From Bacteroidales bacterium (GTDB lineage: Bacteria; Bacteroidota; Bacteroidia; Bacteroidales; UBA932): a stretch of 8,953 bases of DNA. The notes under the pieces are model-generated. The model had not been told where the DNA came from. It saw nothing but the letters and a program-made list of their open reading frames with translations, and searched no databases. Every line of letters begins with the position of its first letter. Position 1 is the first letter of the stretch. The stretch lies in the NCBI GenBank assembly GCA_017478685.1, contig JAFVDC010000143.1, positions 1 to 8,953 on the forward strand, in the 5' to 3' direction. The position numbers and the translations under genes were made by a program. Shown here piece after piece: positions 1 through 6,757 of the stretch.

Positions 1-931
1 GGAAGGAAGGGTTGTACCACTCATTGCGGTCCTCGGAGGCTTCCACATCAAGGCCGAAGACGGGCTCCGAAATCTCAAACGGATTGCTCCTGAGGCCTTT
101 GGAGAAGTATCCGCCGGTTGCAAGGATAAACCACTGAGCCTCAATGTAATGGGAGTCCAGGTTGCGGGTGACTACGCTGTGGACCCTGCCGCCGTGGATA
201 TGGGCTGAAACGGCCTCGTCTCCGCCAAGGAAGGTGCCTCCAAGGACCTCGTAGCGGCGCTTGAGAAGCATCTGGGTGCGGATTCCGGGAACAGACGGCG
301 GCATGGTTCCGGCAAAAACTACCTGGGCCGGAATGCCCTGACGGATTCGGCCGGGAACTGAAGGGTCCAGAAGGCCGAAAACCTGAGGCAGGACTACGGT
401 GTCTTCGTCTTTGAGGAGCACGCGGACTTCCTGCACCACTTTCTCCCATACCCTGTCCATCTTGCGGGCAATCTGGACCGAACGCATTTCCGAGGGGGAG
501 AGCTGGAGCTGCTCCAGCTCCGGGAGGGAAATGAAGCGGATTCGGCACTCAAGACCCTCTTTCTCAAGGCCTTCGGCAAGGAAGGAGGAGAAGAAGTCGT
601 GGTAGCCGAGGAAGTTCACCACAAGGGCCCTTCGGCCTATCTTTGGAGTCTCGAAGAGGCTTATGTCTTCAAGGGAAAGGGCGCTGGGGCGGAAGGTGCC
701 AAGGGGCATCAGGCGCACGCCCTCCTTGTAATGTACATGTATGCCCGCCTCCTGGAAAAGGGTGGCAAGGCGGGGCTCCGGTGCCGAAAGTGACTCGAAC
801 GTGCCGGAGAAGAAGTGAAGGGCGTTCTGGCCGCCGGATATTATGGCCGTGGAAAGGCCTTCTTTCTGGAGGCTTATTCCGGCAGTCATTCCGGCAAGGC
901 CGCCTCCAACTATAACAACATCGAATTTCAT
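1..931 (-). CDS. glpB: Anaerobic glycerol-3-phosphate dehydrogenase subunit B (partial, C-terminus beyond the window)
   Basis: This frame starts at an ATG at 931 and stays open to the left edge, giving 310 residues. E. coli GlpB has about 419, so the last part is missing. The N-terminus MKFDVVIVGGGLAGMTAG carries the dinucleotide-binding GxGxxG motif (residues 9-14), followed by SGGQNALHFFSGTFE, a stretch typical of GlpB. Further family matches are a P-P-S-V-P-G-I-R segment, the LATGGYFSKG loop, and GLDV followed by EWY near residues 293-305. GlpB is the FMN-type subunit of the GlpABC complex. It helps pass electrons from glycerol-3-phosphate oxidation to the membrane anchor GlpC and on to menaquinone. 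The start codon overlaps the glpA stop as ATGA, so translation is probably coupled to glpA. glpC would be expected just beyond the left edge. The family call is firm; cofactor and partner are family knowledge. Confidence 0.95.
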   Translation of the reverse strand, partial: MKFDVVIVGGGLAGMTAGISLQKEGLSTAIISGGQNALHFFSGTFESLSAPEPRLATLFQEAGIHVHYKEGVRLMPLGTFRPSALSLEDISLFETPKIGRRALVVNFLGYHDFFSSFLAEGLEKEGLECRIRFISLPELEQLQLSPSEMRSVQIARKMDRVWEKVVQEVRVLLKDEDTVVLPQVFGLLDPSVPGRIRQGIPAQVVFAGTMPPSVPGIRTQMLLKRRYEVLGGTFLGGDEAVSAHIHGGRVHSVVTRNLDSHYIEAQWFILATGGYFSKGLRSNPFEISEPVFGLDVEASEDRNEWYNPSF

Positions 932-2520
932 AACCCTAACACGTGTTTATAAACCCACTGAGTGTATTCGGCTTCACGGAGAGTGTCTCCCCAGCCAATG
1001 GGGAAATTGCCTTTCCAGCGCTCCTGGAGGAAGTTTCGGATGTCCTCGCGTTCACGGTCTACGCAGCCGTGGGCCTTTGCAAGAAGGCCGGCGGCCCTTA
1101 CCGCGCAGAACTCTCCCTGGCAGGTTCCCATGCCCACCCTTGTGCGGCGGCGAAGGTCTGTGAGGGTGCTTACCTCCAGACGGTCTATGGCGGCGTTGAT
1201 TTCGGCCACGGAAACTTCCTCGCATTCGCAGATGAGGGTGTCGTCCCTGCGGTCTCCGGTGCGTATGCGGGAGGCGCGGGTGCCCATGCGGGACGCGGCG
1301 GCTTTCTGTGCCATGGTGGGGGATTCCCATATCTTCTGGGCCACTTCCTCGTAGGATTTTTCCTCCGATCCGGGAAGGGGAGTGGTGGCGGTTTCGCAGG
1401 GCTTGTCAATGCCGAGTTTACGGCACACGGCGTTGGTTGCAATTTCGGCCATGAGCCTGTAGGTCATGAGTTTGCCGCCGGTTATGGTGATGAAGCCCTT
1501 GATGCCGTCGCGTTCTTCGTGGTCCAGGCAAACTATGCCGCGGGAGATGTTTCGGCCAGTAGGGTCGTTGTCGGCGGAAACAAGAGGCCGAACGCCGGCG
1601 TATGCGCGGAGGATACGCGTTGACGACAGCGACGGGGCCAGCTTGGCGCCTTCCGTGATGAGAAGGTTCACTTCATCCGGGGTGACCGCAACGTTGTCGC
1701 ATTCCTCGAACGGTATGCGCGTAGACGTGGTGCCGATTACGCAAACGGTGTCTCCGGGCACAAGGATGTCGGCGTTGGAGGGCTTCCGGCAGCGGTTTAT
1801 GACCATGTTGTTAACCCTGTGGGCAAAGATAAGGAGGGCTCCCTTTGCGGGATACATCCCTACGTTTACCCCGGCCATGGCGGCAATGCCGTGGCCCCAG
1901 ATGCCGCAGGCGTTTACGGTGACGGGGGCGTAGTAGTCCTGCTCCTCACCGGAAATGTTGCGGGTGTGGACGCCTACGATTGCGTCTCCTTCCTTGATGA
2001 ATCCGGTGACCTCTGTCTGGAGGCGCACCTGCCCGCCATGGAGCTTTGCGTCCAGCATGTTGGCGGCGCAGAGGCGGAAAGGGTCTACGCTGCCGTCCGG
2101 GACGCGAACCGCCCCTATGAGTTCAGGGTTTACCGATGGCTCCAGGCGCCTTGCAAGGTCCGGGTCTATTATTTCGGCATTGATCCCGGCGCTCTGACAG
2201 GCCTCTACGAAGGTTTTCTGGTAAGAGAGGTCGTCTTCCGGAAGGGTGATGAAAAGGCCGTCGGTTTCGTCTATGCAGTGGGCGGCGATGCGCCGGAGGA
2301 TCATGTTTTCCTCTATGCATTCCCGGGCGCTTTCAGCGTCATTTACGGCATAGCGGGCACCGCTGTGGAGAAGACCGTGATTGCGGCCGGTAGCGCCCGT
2401 TGCAATGTCTGAGCGCTCTATCAGGAGTGTCCTGAGGCCTCTCATGGCGCAGTCTCTCTGCGTTCCGGCCCCGGTGATACCGCCGCCTATGATTATTACG
2501 TCAAATTCGTTGGGTTTCAT
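928..2520 (-). CDS. glpA: Anaerobic glycerol-3-phosphate dehydrogenase subunit A
   Basis: GlpA is the FAD-containing catalytic subunit that oxidises sn-glycerol-3-phosphate to dihydroxyacetone phosphate in the anaerobic GlpABC complex. From the ATG at 2520 the protein has 530 residues, close to the 542 of E. coli GlpA. The FAD fold begins with FDVIIIGGGITGAG (GxGxxG near residues 12-17), followed by the GATGRNHGLLHSGARYA segment of the G3P oxidase/DAO family. The C-terminal part is a BFD-like [2Fe-2S] domain with four cysteines: CEC at about 431/433 and CQGEFC at about 467/472. This domain distinguishes GlpA from aerobic GlpD. An upstream in-frame TTG at 2544 would add eight residues, but it lies inside the putative -7 promoter box, so 2520 is preferred. 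The stop overlaps the glpB start (928-931). Confidence 0.96.
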   Translation of the reverse strand: MKPNEFDVIIIGGGITGAGTQRDCAMRGLRTLLIERSDIATGATGRNHGLLHSGARYAVNDAESARECIEENMILRRIAAHCIDETDGLFITLPEDDLSYQKTFVEACQSAGINAEIIDPDLARRLEPSVNPELIGAVRVPDGSVDPFRLCAANMLDAKLHGGQVRLQTEVTGFIKEGDAIVGVHTRNISGEEQDYYAPVTVNACGIWGHGIAAMAGVNVGMYPAKGALLIFAHRVNNMVINRCRKPSNADILVPGDTVCVIGTTSTRIPFEECDNVAVTPDEVNLLITEGAKLAPSLSSTRILRAYAGVRPLVSADNDPTGRNISRGIVCLDHEERDGIKGFITITGGKLMTYRLMAEIATNAVCRKLGIDKPCETATTPLPGSEEKSYEEVAQKIWESPTMAQKAAASRMGTRASRIRTGDRRDDTLICECEEVSVAEINAAIDRLEVSTLTDLRRRTRVGMGTCQGEFCAVRAAGLLAKAHGCVDREREDIRNFLQERWKGNFPIGWGDTLREAEYTQWVYKHVLGL

Positions 2521-2541
2521 AGTCTCAGTGTAACAATAGGG

Positions 2542-2573
2542 CAAATTTACTCATTTTCCCGCACCCTTGCAAC
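2542..2573 (-). promoter_or_regulatory. Probable Bacteroidota-type promoter of glpAB
   Basis: On the minus strand the sequence reads GTTG, a 20-base spacer, then TAAATTTG. The second box is a perfect match to the Bacteroidota -7 consensus TAnnTTTG, and the first matches three of four bases of the -33 TTTG. The -7 box ends 21 bases before the glpA ATG, so transcription would start only a short distance upstream of it. No clear Shine-Dalgarno sequence is seen, which is normal in this phylum. Confidence 0.6.
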
Positions 2574-2592
2574 CTTTTTTTCAGGGTGCTTC

Positions 2593-2680
2593 CCGGCCCG
2601 TCCACGTTTTCGGCCGTTTTTGTGGCCGGGGGCGCTGTTTCGGGCGCTTCGTCCACGTTTTCGGCGTTTTTCGTGGCCGG
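2593..2680 (-). repeat. 51-bp-period tandem repeat, upstream block (about 1.7 copies, inverted relative to 6585-6757)
   Basis: Read on the minus strand, this stretch contains one full 51-base unit (2626-2676) and a partial second unit. Landmarks GTGG at 2622 and 2673 on the plus strand are exactly 51 bases apart. The full unit differs from the second downstream unit at 8 of 51 positions by hand comparison; the first 27 bases of the partial unit differ by about one. The block sits between the divergent glpA and amylase genes. Each unit has GGCCAC or CCAC, later its complement GTGG, and a GAAACAGCG core. No known repeat family is recognised. Function is unknown. Confidence 0.9.
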
Positions 2681-2690
2681 ATATGGCTCG

Positions 2691-2736
2691 GGGCGAGGTT
2701 GGTACCATGTTTGGGCGAGGTTGGCGCTATTTGGGC
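2691..2736 (+). repeat. Short direct repeat GGGCGAGGTTGG in the divergent intergenic region
   Basis: GGGCGAGGTTGG occurs at 2691-2702 and again at 2713-2724, 22 bases apart. Each copy is followed by a variable spacer ending in TTTGGGC. Such paired direct repeats between divergent genes can be regulator sites, but they could equally be remnants of the repeat-rich spacer. No regulator is known here. Confidence 0.5.
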
Positions 2737-2761
2737 AACGAATTACACGTTTTTGCCGGTA

Positions 2762-2831
2762 TTTGCGTGTCTCATTGCCCTGGAGGGCAGTGACTCACAC
2801 AAAAATGGCGTTTATTGCGTGTCTCGTTGCC
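2762..2831. repeat. Imperfect inverted repeat plus a third direct copy
   Basis: TTTGCGTGTCTCATTGCCCT (2762-2781) pairs with AGGGCAGTGACTCACACAAA (2784-2803); 16 of 20 positions match. The core TGCCCT-GG-AGGGCA is perfect. A third copy of the left arm, TTGCGTGTCTCGTTGCC, lies at 2815-2831, 52 bases after the first. As RNA the pair would form a long hairpin with a tight loop. It has no T-tract on either strand, so it is not a classical terminator. It could be a dispersed repeat or a regulator-binding site. Confidence 0.65.
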
Positions 2832-2918
2832 TGCCTATTACCGTAGCAAGACGAGCGGCCGAGTTTTGGGGACGAACGGAACATACCGAAATGCCATTAT
2901 TCCGTAACTTGTAACGCA

Positions 2919-2926
2919 TAAATTTA
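2919..2926 (+). promoter_or_regulatory. Candidate -7 box of the amylase gene
   Basis: TAAATTTA matches the Bacteroidota -7 consensus TAnnTTTG except for the last base, and lies 20 bases before the ATG at 2947. The same arrangement precedes glpA. No good TTTG is found at the -33 position, so activation by a regulator or a weak promoter is possible. The box overlaps the more upstream ATG at 2926 and argues against that start. Confidence 0.4.
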
Positions 2927-2946
2927 TGACACTAAAATATATTCAG

Positions 2947-5900
2947 ATGAGAATCTGTCTTGACACTTTTCGCGGCATCACAGCCGCTGTTTTGGCATTG
3001 ACATTGACCTTTCTGGGGGCATCCTGCAAAAGGGAAGACCCTGCGCCCGTGGAAACCCCGCTCCTGAAAGTCTCCGCTCCTTCCCTCAGCTTTGCCGGGG
3101 CAGGCGGAAGCAAGGAACTTACAATTGAGGCCGGAGGCGCCTGGAAGGCCGAATCTTCCCAAACCTGGATCAAAATCACTCCTGCAAACGCGGCCGGCAA
3201 CAAAACCGTTACCGTTACCGCTGAGGCCAATGGCGGTACCGCTCAGCGCACCGGTAAAATCCAGTTCAGCCTTACCGCCTACCCGGATGTCACCCAGTCC
3301 GTGGACATTACGCAGGCCGAAAAAGGCGGCGAGGATCCCGGCCCGGAGAATCCGGATGACTCTGAGGACGACGGCCCGGACACATCCACCCTCGTGATAC
3401 CCAGGGAGGATTTCACGGTGGAAAGCGTCTGGAGCCTTACCGGCGGAATCATGGGCCTGGAGTGGACCAAGGATCATCCCATGTACGAGGAGCCATCCCA
3501 CGGCTGGATCGCCGCATTTGACGTTACCATAGCCCCCGAAGAAGTGGGCGCAGGTGACGGCAGCGGAGAATTCAAGTTCCGCAAGGACGCCTCCTGGACC
3601 ACCAACCTTGGCGGCACCAACAAACCCCTGGAGATAGACAAGCGTTACAAGCTTGCCGATGACGGAGCCAACTTCAAGCTTCCCGCCGGCACCTACGATC
3701 TCTACATCCAGCCAACATTCATGCTCCTGTATGCCCTTGAGGCAGGTGCAACCTTCACTCACGGAGACGCCGTGGCAGAGGCCGAACAAGGAGAGAACGT
3801 GAGGATATACCTCCTCAACAACTCCACCTGGACCAAGCCTTACTTCTATGCCTATGCAGCCGGCGGGGCGCTTCAGCCTTACGGTGCGTGGCCCGGAACA
3901 TATGCCAGCGGAACCAAGCAGTACGGAGACTACACATGGACTTACTGGGAGGCTTCCGGTTTCAACGGCATTGGCGGCATCAACCTCATCCTTAACAATA
4001 ACGGCGTTGAGCAGTATCCTGCTACAGATGAGACAGACCCCCTCTGGAGCAACCTGACCATCCTTAACACCCTCTACTTCACCTGGGACGGTAAAAAGCT
4101 CACCCAGGTGGAGGATCCCAACAATCCCGGAGTTGCCGGAAAGGGCATCACCCCGGACGAAGTCAAGTTCGGCACAAGTTCCTGGACCATCATCGGAACT
4201 GTTGGCGGTACCAACTGGGATACCGACTATCCCATGGACACCGAAGGCTATTGGGAAGTGGCAAGGGAAGTGGAAATCGGCTCCGGTGAAATGTTCAAGT
4301 TCCGCCAGAACCGCTCCTGGACAATCAACTACGGCTATGGGGAAAACACCGGAGACACTCCAAGGCAGGCAACTGCAGGTGAAAAACTGGACCTTGTCCA
4401 AGGCGGCGCCAACATAACGGTTTCGGCCGGCACCTACGACATCTACCTTGCCGCCGAAAACCAGATTGCCTACATCCTTCCCGCCGGCAGCGCCTGGACC
4501 CATGAAGAGGAAGGCAAGCCGGAATATGGCGGGCAAGGGGAGTACGACCCTGACCTTGACCCCTCCAAGAAGCTCAGCGGAATCACATACCAGGTCAACG
4601 TGTTCTCCTTCAAGGACTCCGACGGCGACGGCTGGGGAGACCTTAACGGCATCACTGAAAGCCTGGACTACTTTGACAAACTTGGCGTCACGGGCCTCTG
4701 GCTGTCGCCCATCCATCCCGCCCAGAGCTATCACGGCTACGACGTGAAGGACTACGAGGCCATAAACACCAAATTCGGCACGGAAGCGGATTTCCAGAAC
4801 CTAATTGACAAGGCCCACGAGCACAATATCCGCATCTACATGGACTACGTGATCAACCACGCCGGAGACCAGAGCGTATGGTTCTCGGATGTCCGTGACA
4901 ACGGGACCAAGAGCGAATACTGGGATTATTTCTCCCTCTCCAAGAATCCTGAGGCCGATATAAAGGCCGGGAAGATTGCACAGGTGAACCCTTCCGACGG
5001 CTACGACAAGTACAAGTGGTATCCGGTCCTCATTGGAGGCACCGGCAAGAAGCGCTACAAGATAGACCTTGACTGGACCAATGCCGGCGCCCCTACCATC
5101 ACGGTGGCCGAAACAACCGACGCCGTTACCACTACGGGCACATACAACAACCCCGCCCGCTATCTATACTGGGGCAGCGGCACTTACACCCAGTTTGTGG
5201 ACAACGGCACCAACAAATACACCCTCACGCTGGACTACAACAGTGACTGGGGCTGCCTTGTGAGGACAACCAAGGAAGACAAGTGGGACGCCAACACCAA
5301 GTGGGGCTTCAACAAGACCGGAGACCAGCTGAAGGCCGGAGTACCCCATGTCCTTTACAGCGACAACAACCCGGACAACGTCCAGTCCATTGTGATGCCA
5401 GGCGGCGAGCTCTACTACTATTACACGGAGTTCGGCACAGGAATGTTTGTGGATTTCAACTATGGTCCCGCAAGTTCGTGCCAGAATTCCAAGGCCTTCA
5501 AGGCCATTGTAAAGACCGCCGAAAAATGGCTTGGCATGGGCGTTGACGGCTTCCGCCTTGATGCCGTGAAGCATATCTACCACAACGAGACCGGCCCCGA
5601 GAACAAGGCGTTCTGGAAGGCCTTCTACAATGCCTGCAACTCTATTTACAAGGCAAATGCGTCTAAGCGCGCAGGCCTTAAGGGCATAGTGGACGAGAAT
5701 ATATTCATGGTAGGTGAAGTCCTTTCCGGAGACGGAGACTGCACCCCGTTCTACGAGGGCCTGCCCGCCCTGTTCGAGTTCCAGTTCTTCTGGGATCTCC
5801 GCAACTGCCTCAACTCCGAGAACATATTCCAGGCCGGTTATAGCCAGAATTTCCCGGGCTCCCTGAGTTATCGCTGGAACAACCACAGGGGAGTGAGGGC

Positions 5901-6543
5901 CGATGCCATCTCAACTCCTAAGCTCGCAAACCACGACGAAGACCGTACCGCTTCCCAGCTTGGAAACTACAAGCCGAAGATAAGGCTTGCCGCCGCAGTG
6001 CTTCTCACCAGCGCCGGAAGGCCCTATATATATCAAGGTGAGGAACTGGGCTACTGGGGCACCAAGGCAGGCGGCGACGAATATGTGCGTACGCCTATCC
6101 TCTGGACCTCCAGCCAGGCCAGCGCTGCCACTAAGGGCATTTCCAACAAGGTGGACTGGAACATGCTGCAGCCTTCCATCAGCGTCGAGAGCCAGGCAAA
6201 GGACGAGGCTTCCCTCCTTTCTCTCTACCGCCGTTTCGCCTATGCCAGGAGCGTGAATCCCGCGCTTGCAAACGGATGGCCCGAGGCCGATGAACGCACC
6301 ATGGGCAGCTACGACGGCCATGTTGCCGGCTGGTACCTCCACGAGGAAGGCGGAGATAAGGTTGCGCTGGTCATGCACAACTTCTCCGGCTACACCATAG
6401 ATGTTTCCCGCTGGCCCGGTGAGAATGCAACCGGAGAGAGCATCCTCATCTCCAACGGCAACGTGACCGTTAGCGGTAATGTGGCCGATGGCACCACGGT
6501 GTCCCTGCCCGGCTACAGCTCCGTGGTATTTGCACTGAACTAG
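2947..6543 (+). CDS. susG: SusG-like outer-membrane lipoprotein alpha-amylase (GH13) with BACON and multiple starch-binding modules
   Basis: This surface endo-acting alpha-amylase cleaves starch alpha-1,4 bonds. From the ATG at 2947 it has 1198 residues; 2926 is an alternative in-frame start. A signal peptide ends at FLGASC (Cys27), followed by KRED, an acidic stretch like surface-lipoprotein export signals. Domains in order: BACON (about 39-125), SusE/SusF-like module (155-275), CBM26-like module (284-389), second SusE/SusF-like module (407-520), GH13 barrel (545-1100), C-terminal beta domain. GH13 motifs are DSDGDGWGD, DYVINH, GVDGFRLDAVKH (nucleophile Asp872), GEV (acid/base Glu924) and NHD (Asp997). 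A segment at about 688-823 interrupts domain B where SusG carries CBM58. The catalytic part closely resembles Bacteroides thetaiotaomicron SusG (about 692 residues), but the N-terminal modules are extra. No susC/susD is nearby. Starch as substrate is inferred; the symbol marks homology, not proven orthology. Confidence 0.93.
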   Translation: MRICLDTFRGITAAVLALTLTFLGASCKREDPAPVETPLLKVSAPSLSFAGAGGSKELTIEAGGAWKAESSQTWIKITPANAAGNKTVTVTAEANGGTAQRTGKIQFSLTAYPDVTQSVDITQAEKGGEDPGPENPDDSEDDGPDTSTLVIPREDFTVESVWSLTGGIMGLEWTKDHPMYEEPSHGWIAAFDVTIAPEEVGAGDGSGEFKFRKDASWTTNLGGTNKPLEIDKRYKLADDGANFKLPAGTYDLYIQPTFMLLYALEAGATFTHGDAVAEAEQGENVRIYLLNNSTWTKPYFYAYAAGGALQPYGAWPGTYASGTKQYGDYTWTYWEASGFNGIGGINLILNNNGVEQYPATDETDPLWSNLTILNTLYFTWDGKKLTQVEDPNNPGVAGKGITPDEVKFGTSSWTIIGTVGGTNWDTDYPMDTEGYWEVAREVEIGSGEMFKFRQNRSWTINYGYGENTGDTPRQATAGEKLDLVQGGANITVSAGTYDIYLAAENQIAYILPAGSAWTHEEEGKPEYGGQGEYDPDLDPSKKLSGITYQVNVFSFKDSDGDGWGDLNGITESLDYFDKLGVTGLWLSPIHPAQSYHGYDVKDYEAINTKFGTEADFQNLIDKAHEHNIRIYMDYVINHAGDQSVWFSDVRDNGTKSEYWDYFSLSKNPEADIKAGKIAQVNPSDGYDKYKWYPVLIGGTGKKRYKIDLDWTNAGAPTITVAETTDAVTTTGTYNNPARYLYWGSGTYTQFVDNGTNKYTLTLDYNSDWGCLVRTTKEDKWDANTKWGFNKTGDQLKAGVPHVLYSDNNPDNVQSIVMPGGELYYYYTEFGTGMFVDFNYGPASSCQNSKAFKAIVKTAEKWLGMGVDGFRLDAVKHIYHNETGPENKAFWKAFYNACNSIYKANASKRAGLKGIVDENIFMVGEVLSGDGDCTPFYEGLPALFEFQFFWDLRNCLNSENIFQAGYSQNFPGSLSYRWNNHRGVRADAISTPKLANHDEDRTASQLGNYKPKIRLAAAVLLTSAGRPYIYQGEELGYWGTKAGGDEYVRTPILWTSSQASAATKGISNKVDWNMLQPSISVESQAKDEASLLSLYRRFAYARSVNPALANGWPEADERTMGSYDGHVAGWYLHEEGGDKVALVMHNFSGYTIDVSRWPGENATGESILISNGNVTVSGNVADGTTVSLPGYSSVVFALN

Positions 6544-6551
6544 GCCGTGTG

Positions 6552-6570
6552 CCCCCGGCTTGACCGGGGG
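6552..6570 (+). terminator. GC-rich hairpin just after the amylase stop, possible terminator
   Basis: CCCCCGGCTTGACCGGGGG forms a perfect 7-bp stem with a CTTGA loop, 8 bases after the TAG stop. There is no T-tract after it on the plus strand, so it may be a processing or mRNA-stabilising hairpin rather than an intrinsic terminator. It is followed within 15 bases by the 51-bp repeat block. Confidence 0.5.
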
Positions 6571-6584
6571 GCGCGCCCGCCCAG

Positions 6585-6757
6585 CCACGAAAATGGCCGA
6601 AAACGTGGCCGAGCCAGCCGAAACAGCGTCCCCGGCCACAAAAACGGCCCAAAACGTGGACGAACCGGCTGAAACAGCGGCCCCGGCCACAAAAACGGCC
6701 CAAAACGTGGCCGAACCGGCTGAAACAGCGTCCCCGGCCACAAAAACGGTCGAAAAG
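6585..6757 (+). repeat. 51-bp-period tandem repeat, downstream block (about 3.4 copies)
   Basis: Units start with CCAC at 6585, 6636, 6687 and 6738, exactly 51 bases apart; the fourth is cut short near 6757. By hand comparison units 2 and 3 differ at 2 of 51 positions, and units 1 and 3 at 6. Each unit can form a CCAC...GTGG stem (GGCCAC/GTGGCC in units 1 and 3) around an A-rich loop, and in units 2 and 3 a GCTG-AAA-CAGC hairpin. Because 51 is divisible by three, the array stays open in several frames; one gives the 17-residue repeat PATKTAQNVAEPAETAS. The same family appears inverted at 2593-2680. There are no unique spacers, so it is not a CRISPR array. Confidence 0.95.

Larger units (their letters stand above)
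2550..2918. other. Divergent intergenic region without a gene
   Basis: The region between glpA and the amylase holds the -33 part of the glpA promoter, the inverted 51-bp repeat block, the GGGCGAGGTTGG direct repeat and the 2762-2831 repeat cluster. The short open frames here (for example 2567-2914) follow the repeats and have no recognisable domain or signal, so no gene is called. No known riboswitch or tRNA was recognised. Confidence 0.7.

Noticed and set aside
943..1623. 226-residue plus-strand frame opposite glpA
   Set aside because: It is antisense to a firmly identified gene with intact FAD and [2Fe-2S] motifs, and resembles no family.
2550..2918. Riboswitch or small RNA gene in the divergent spacer
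   Set aside because: The secondary structure seen is explained by the repeat families, and no conserved riboswitch core was recognised. A covariance-model search would be needed to exclude it fully.
2932..4734. 600-residue open frame antisense to the amylase
   Set aside because: It lies fully inside the amylase coding region, has no recognisable domain, and is a product of GC-rich codon use on the real strand. The plus-strand gene has clear GH13 and binding-module motifs.
6585..6757. CRISPR array
   Set aside because: The units are contiguous 51-base tandem repeats without unique spacers, and no cas gene is present.
2593..6757. Insertion sequence or composite transposon carrying the amylase
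   Set aside because: No transposase frame, target-site duplication or IS-type terminal repeat was seen; the flanking repeats are multi-unit tandem arrays.
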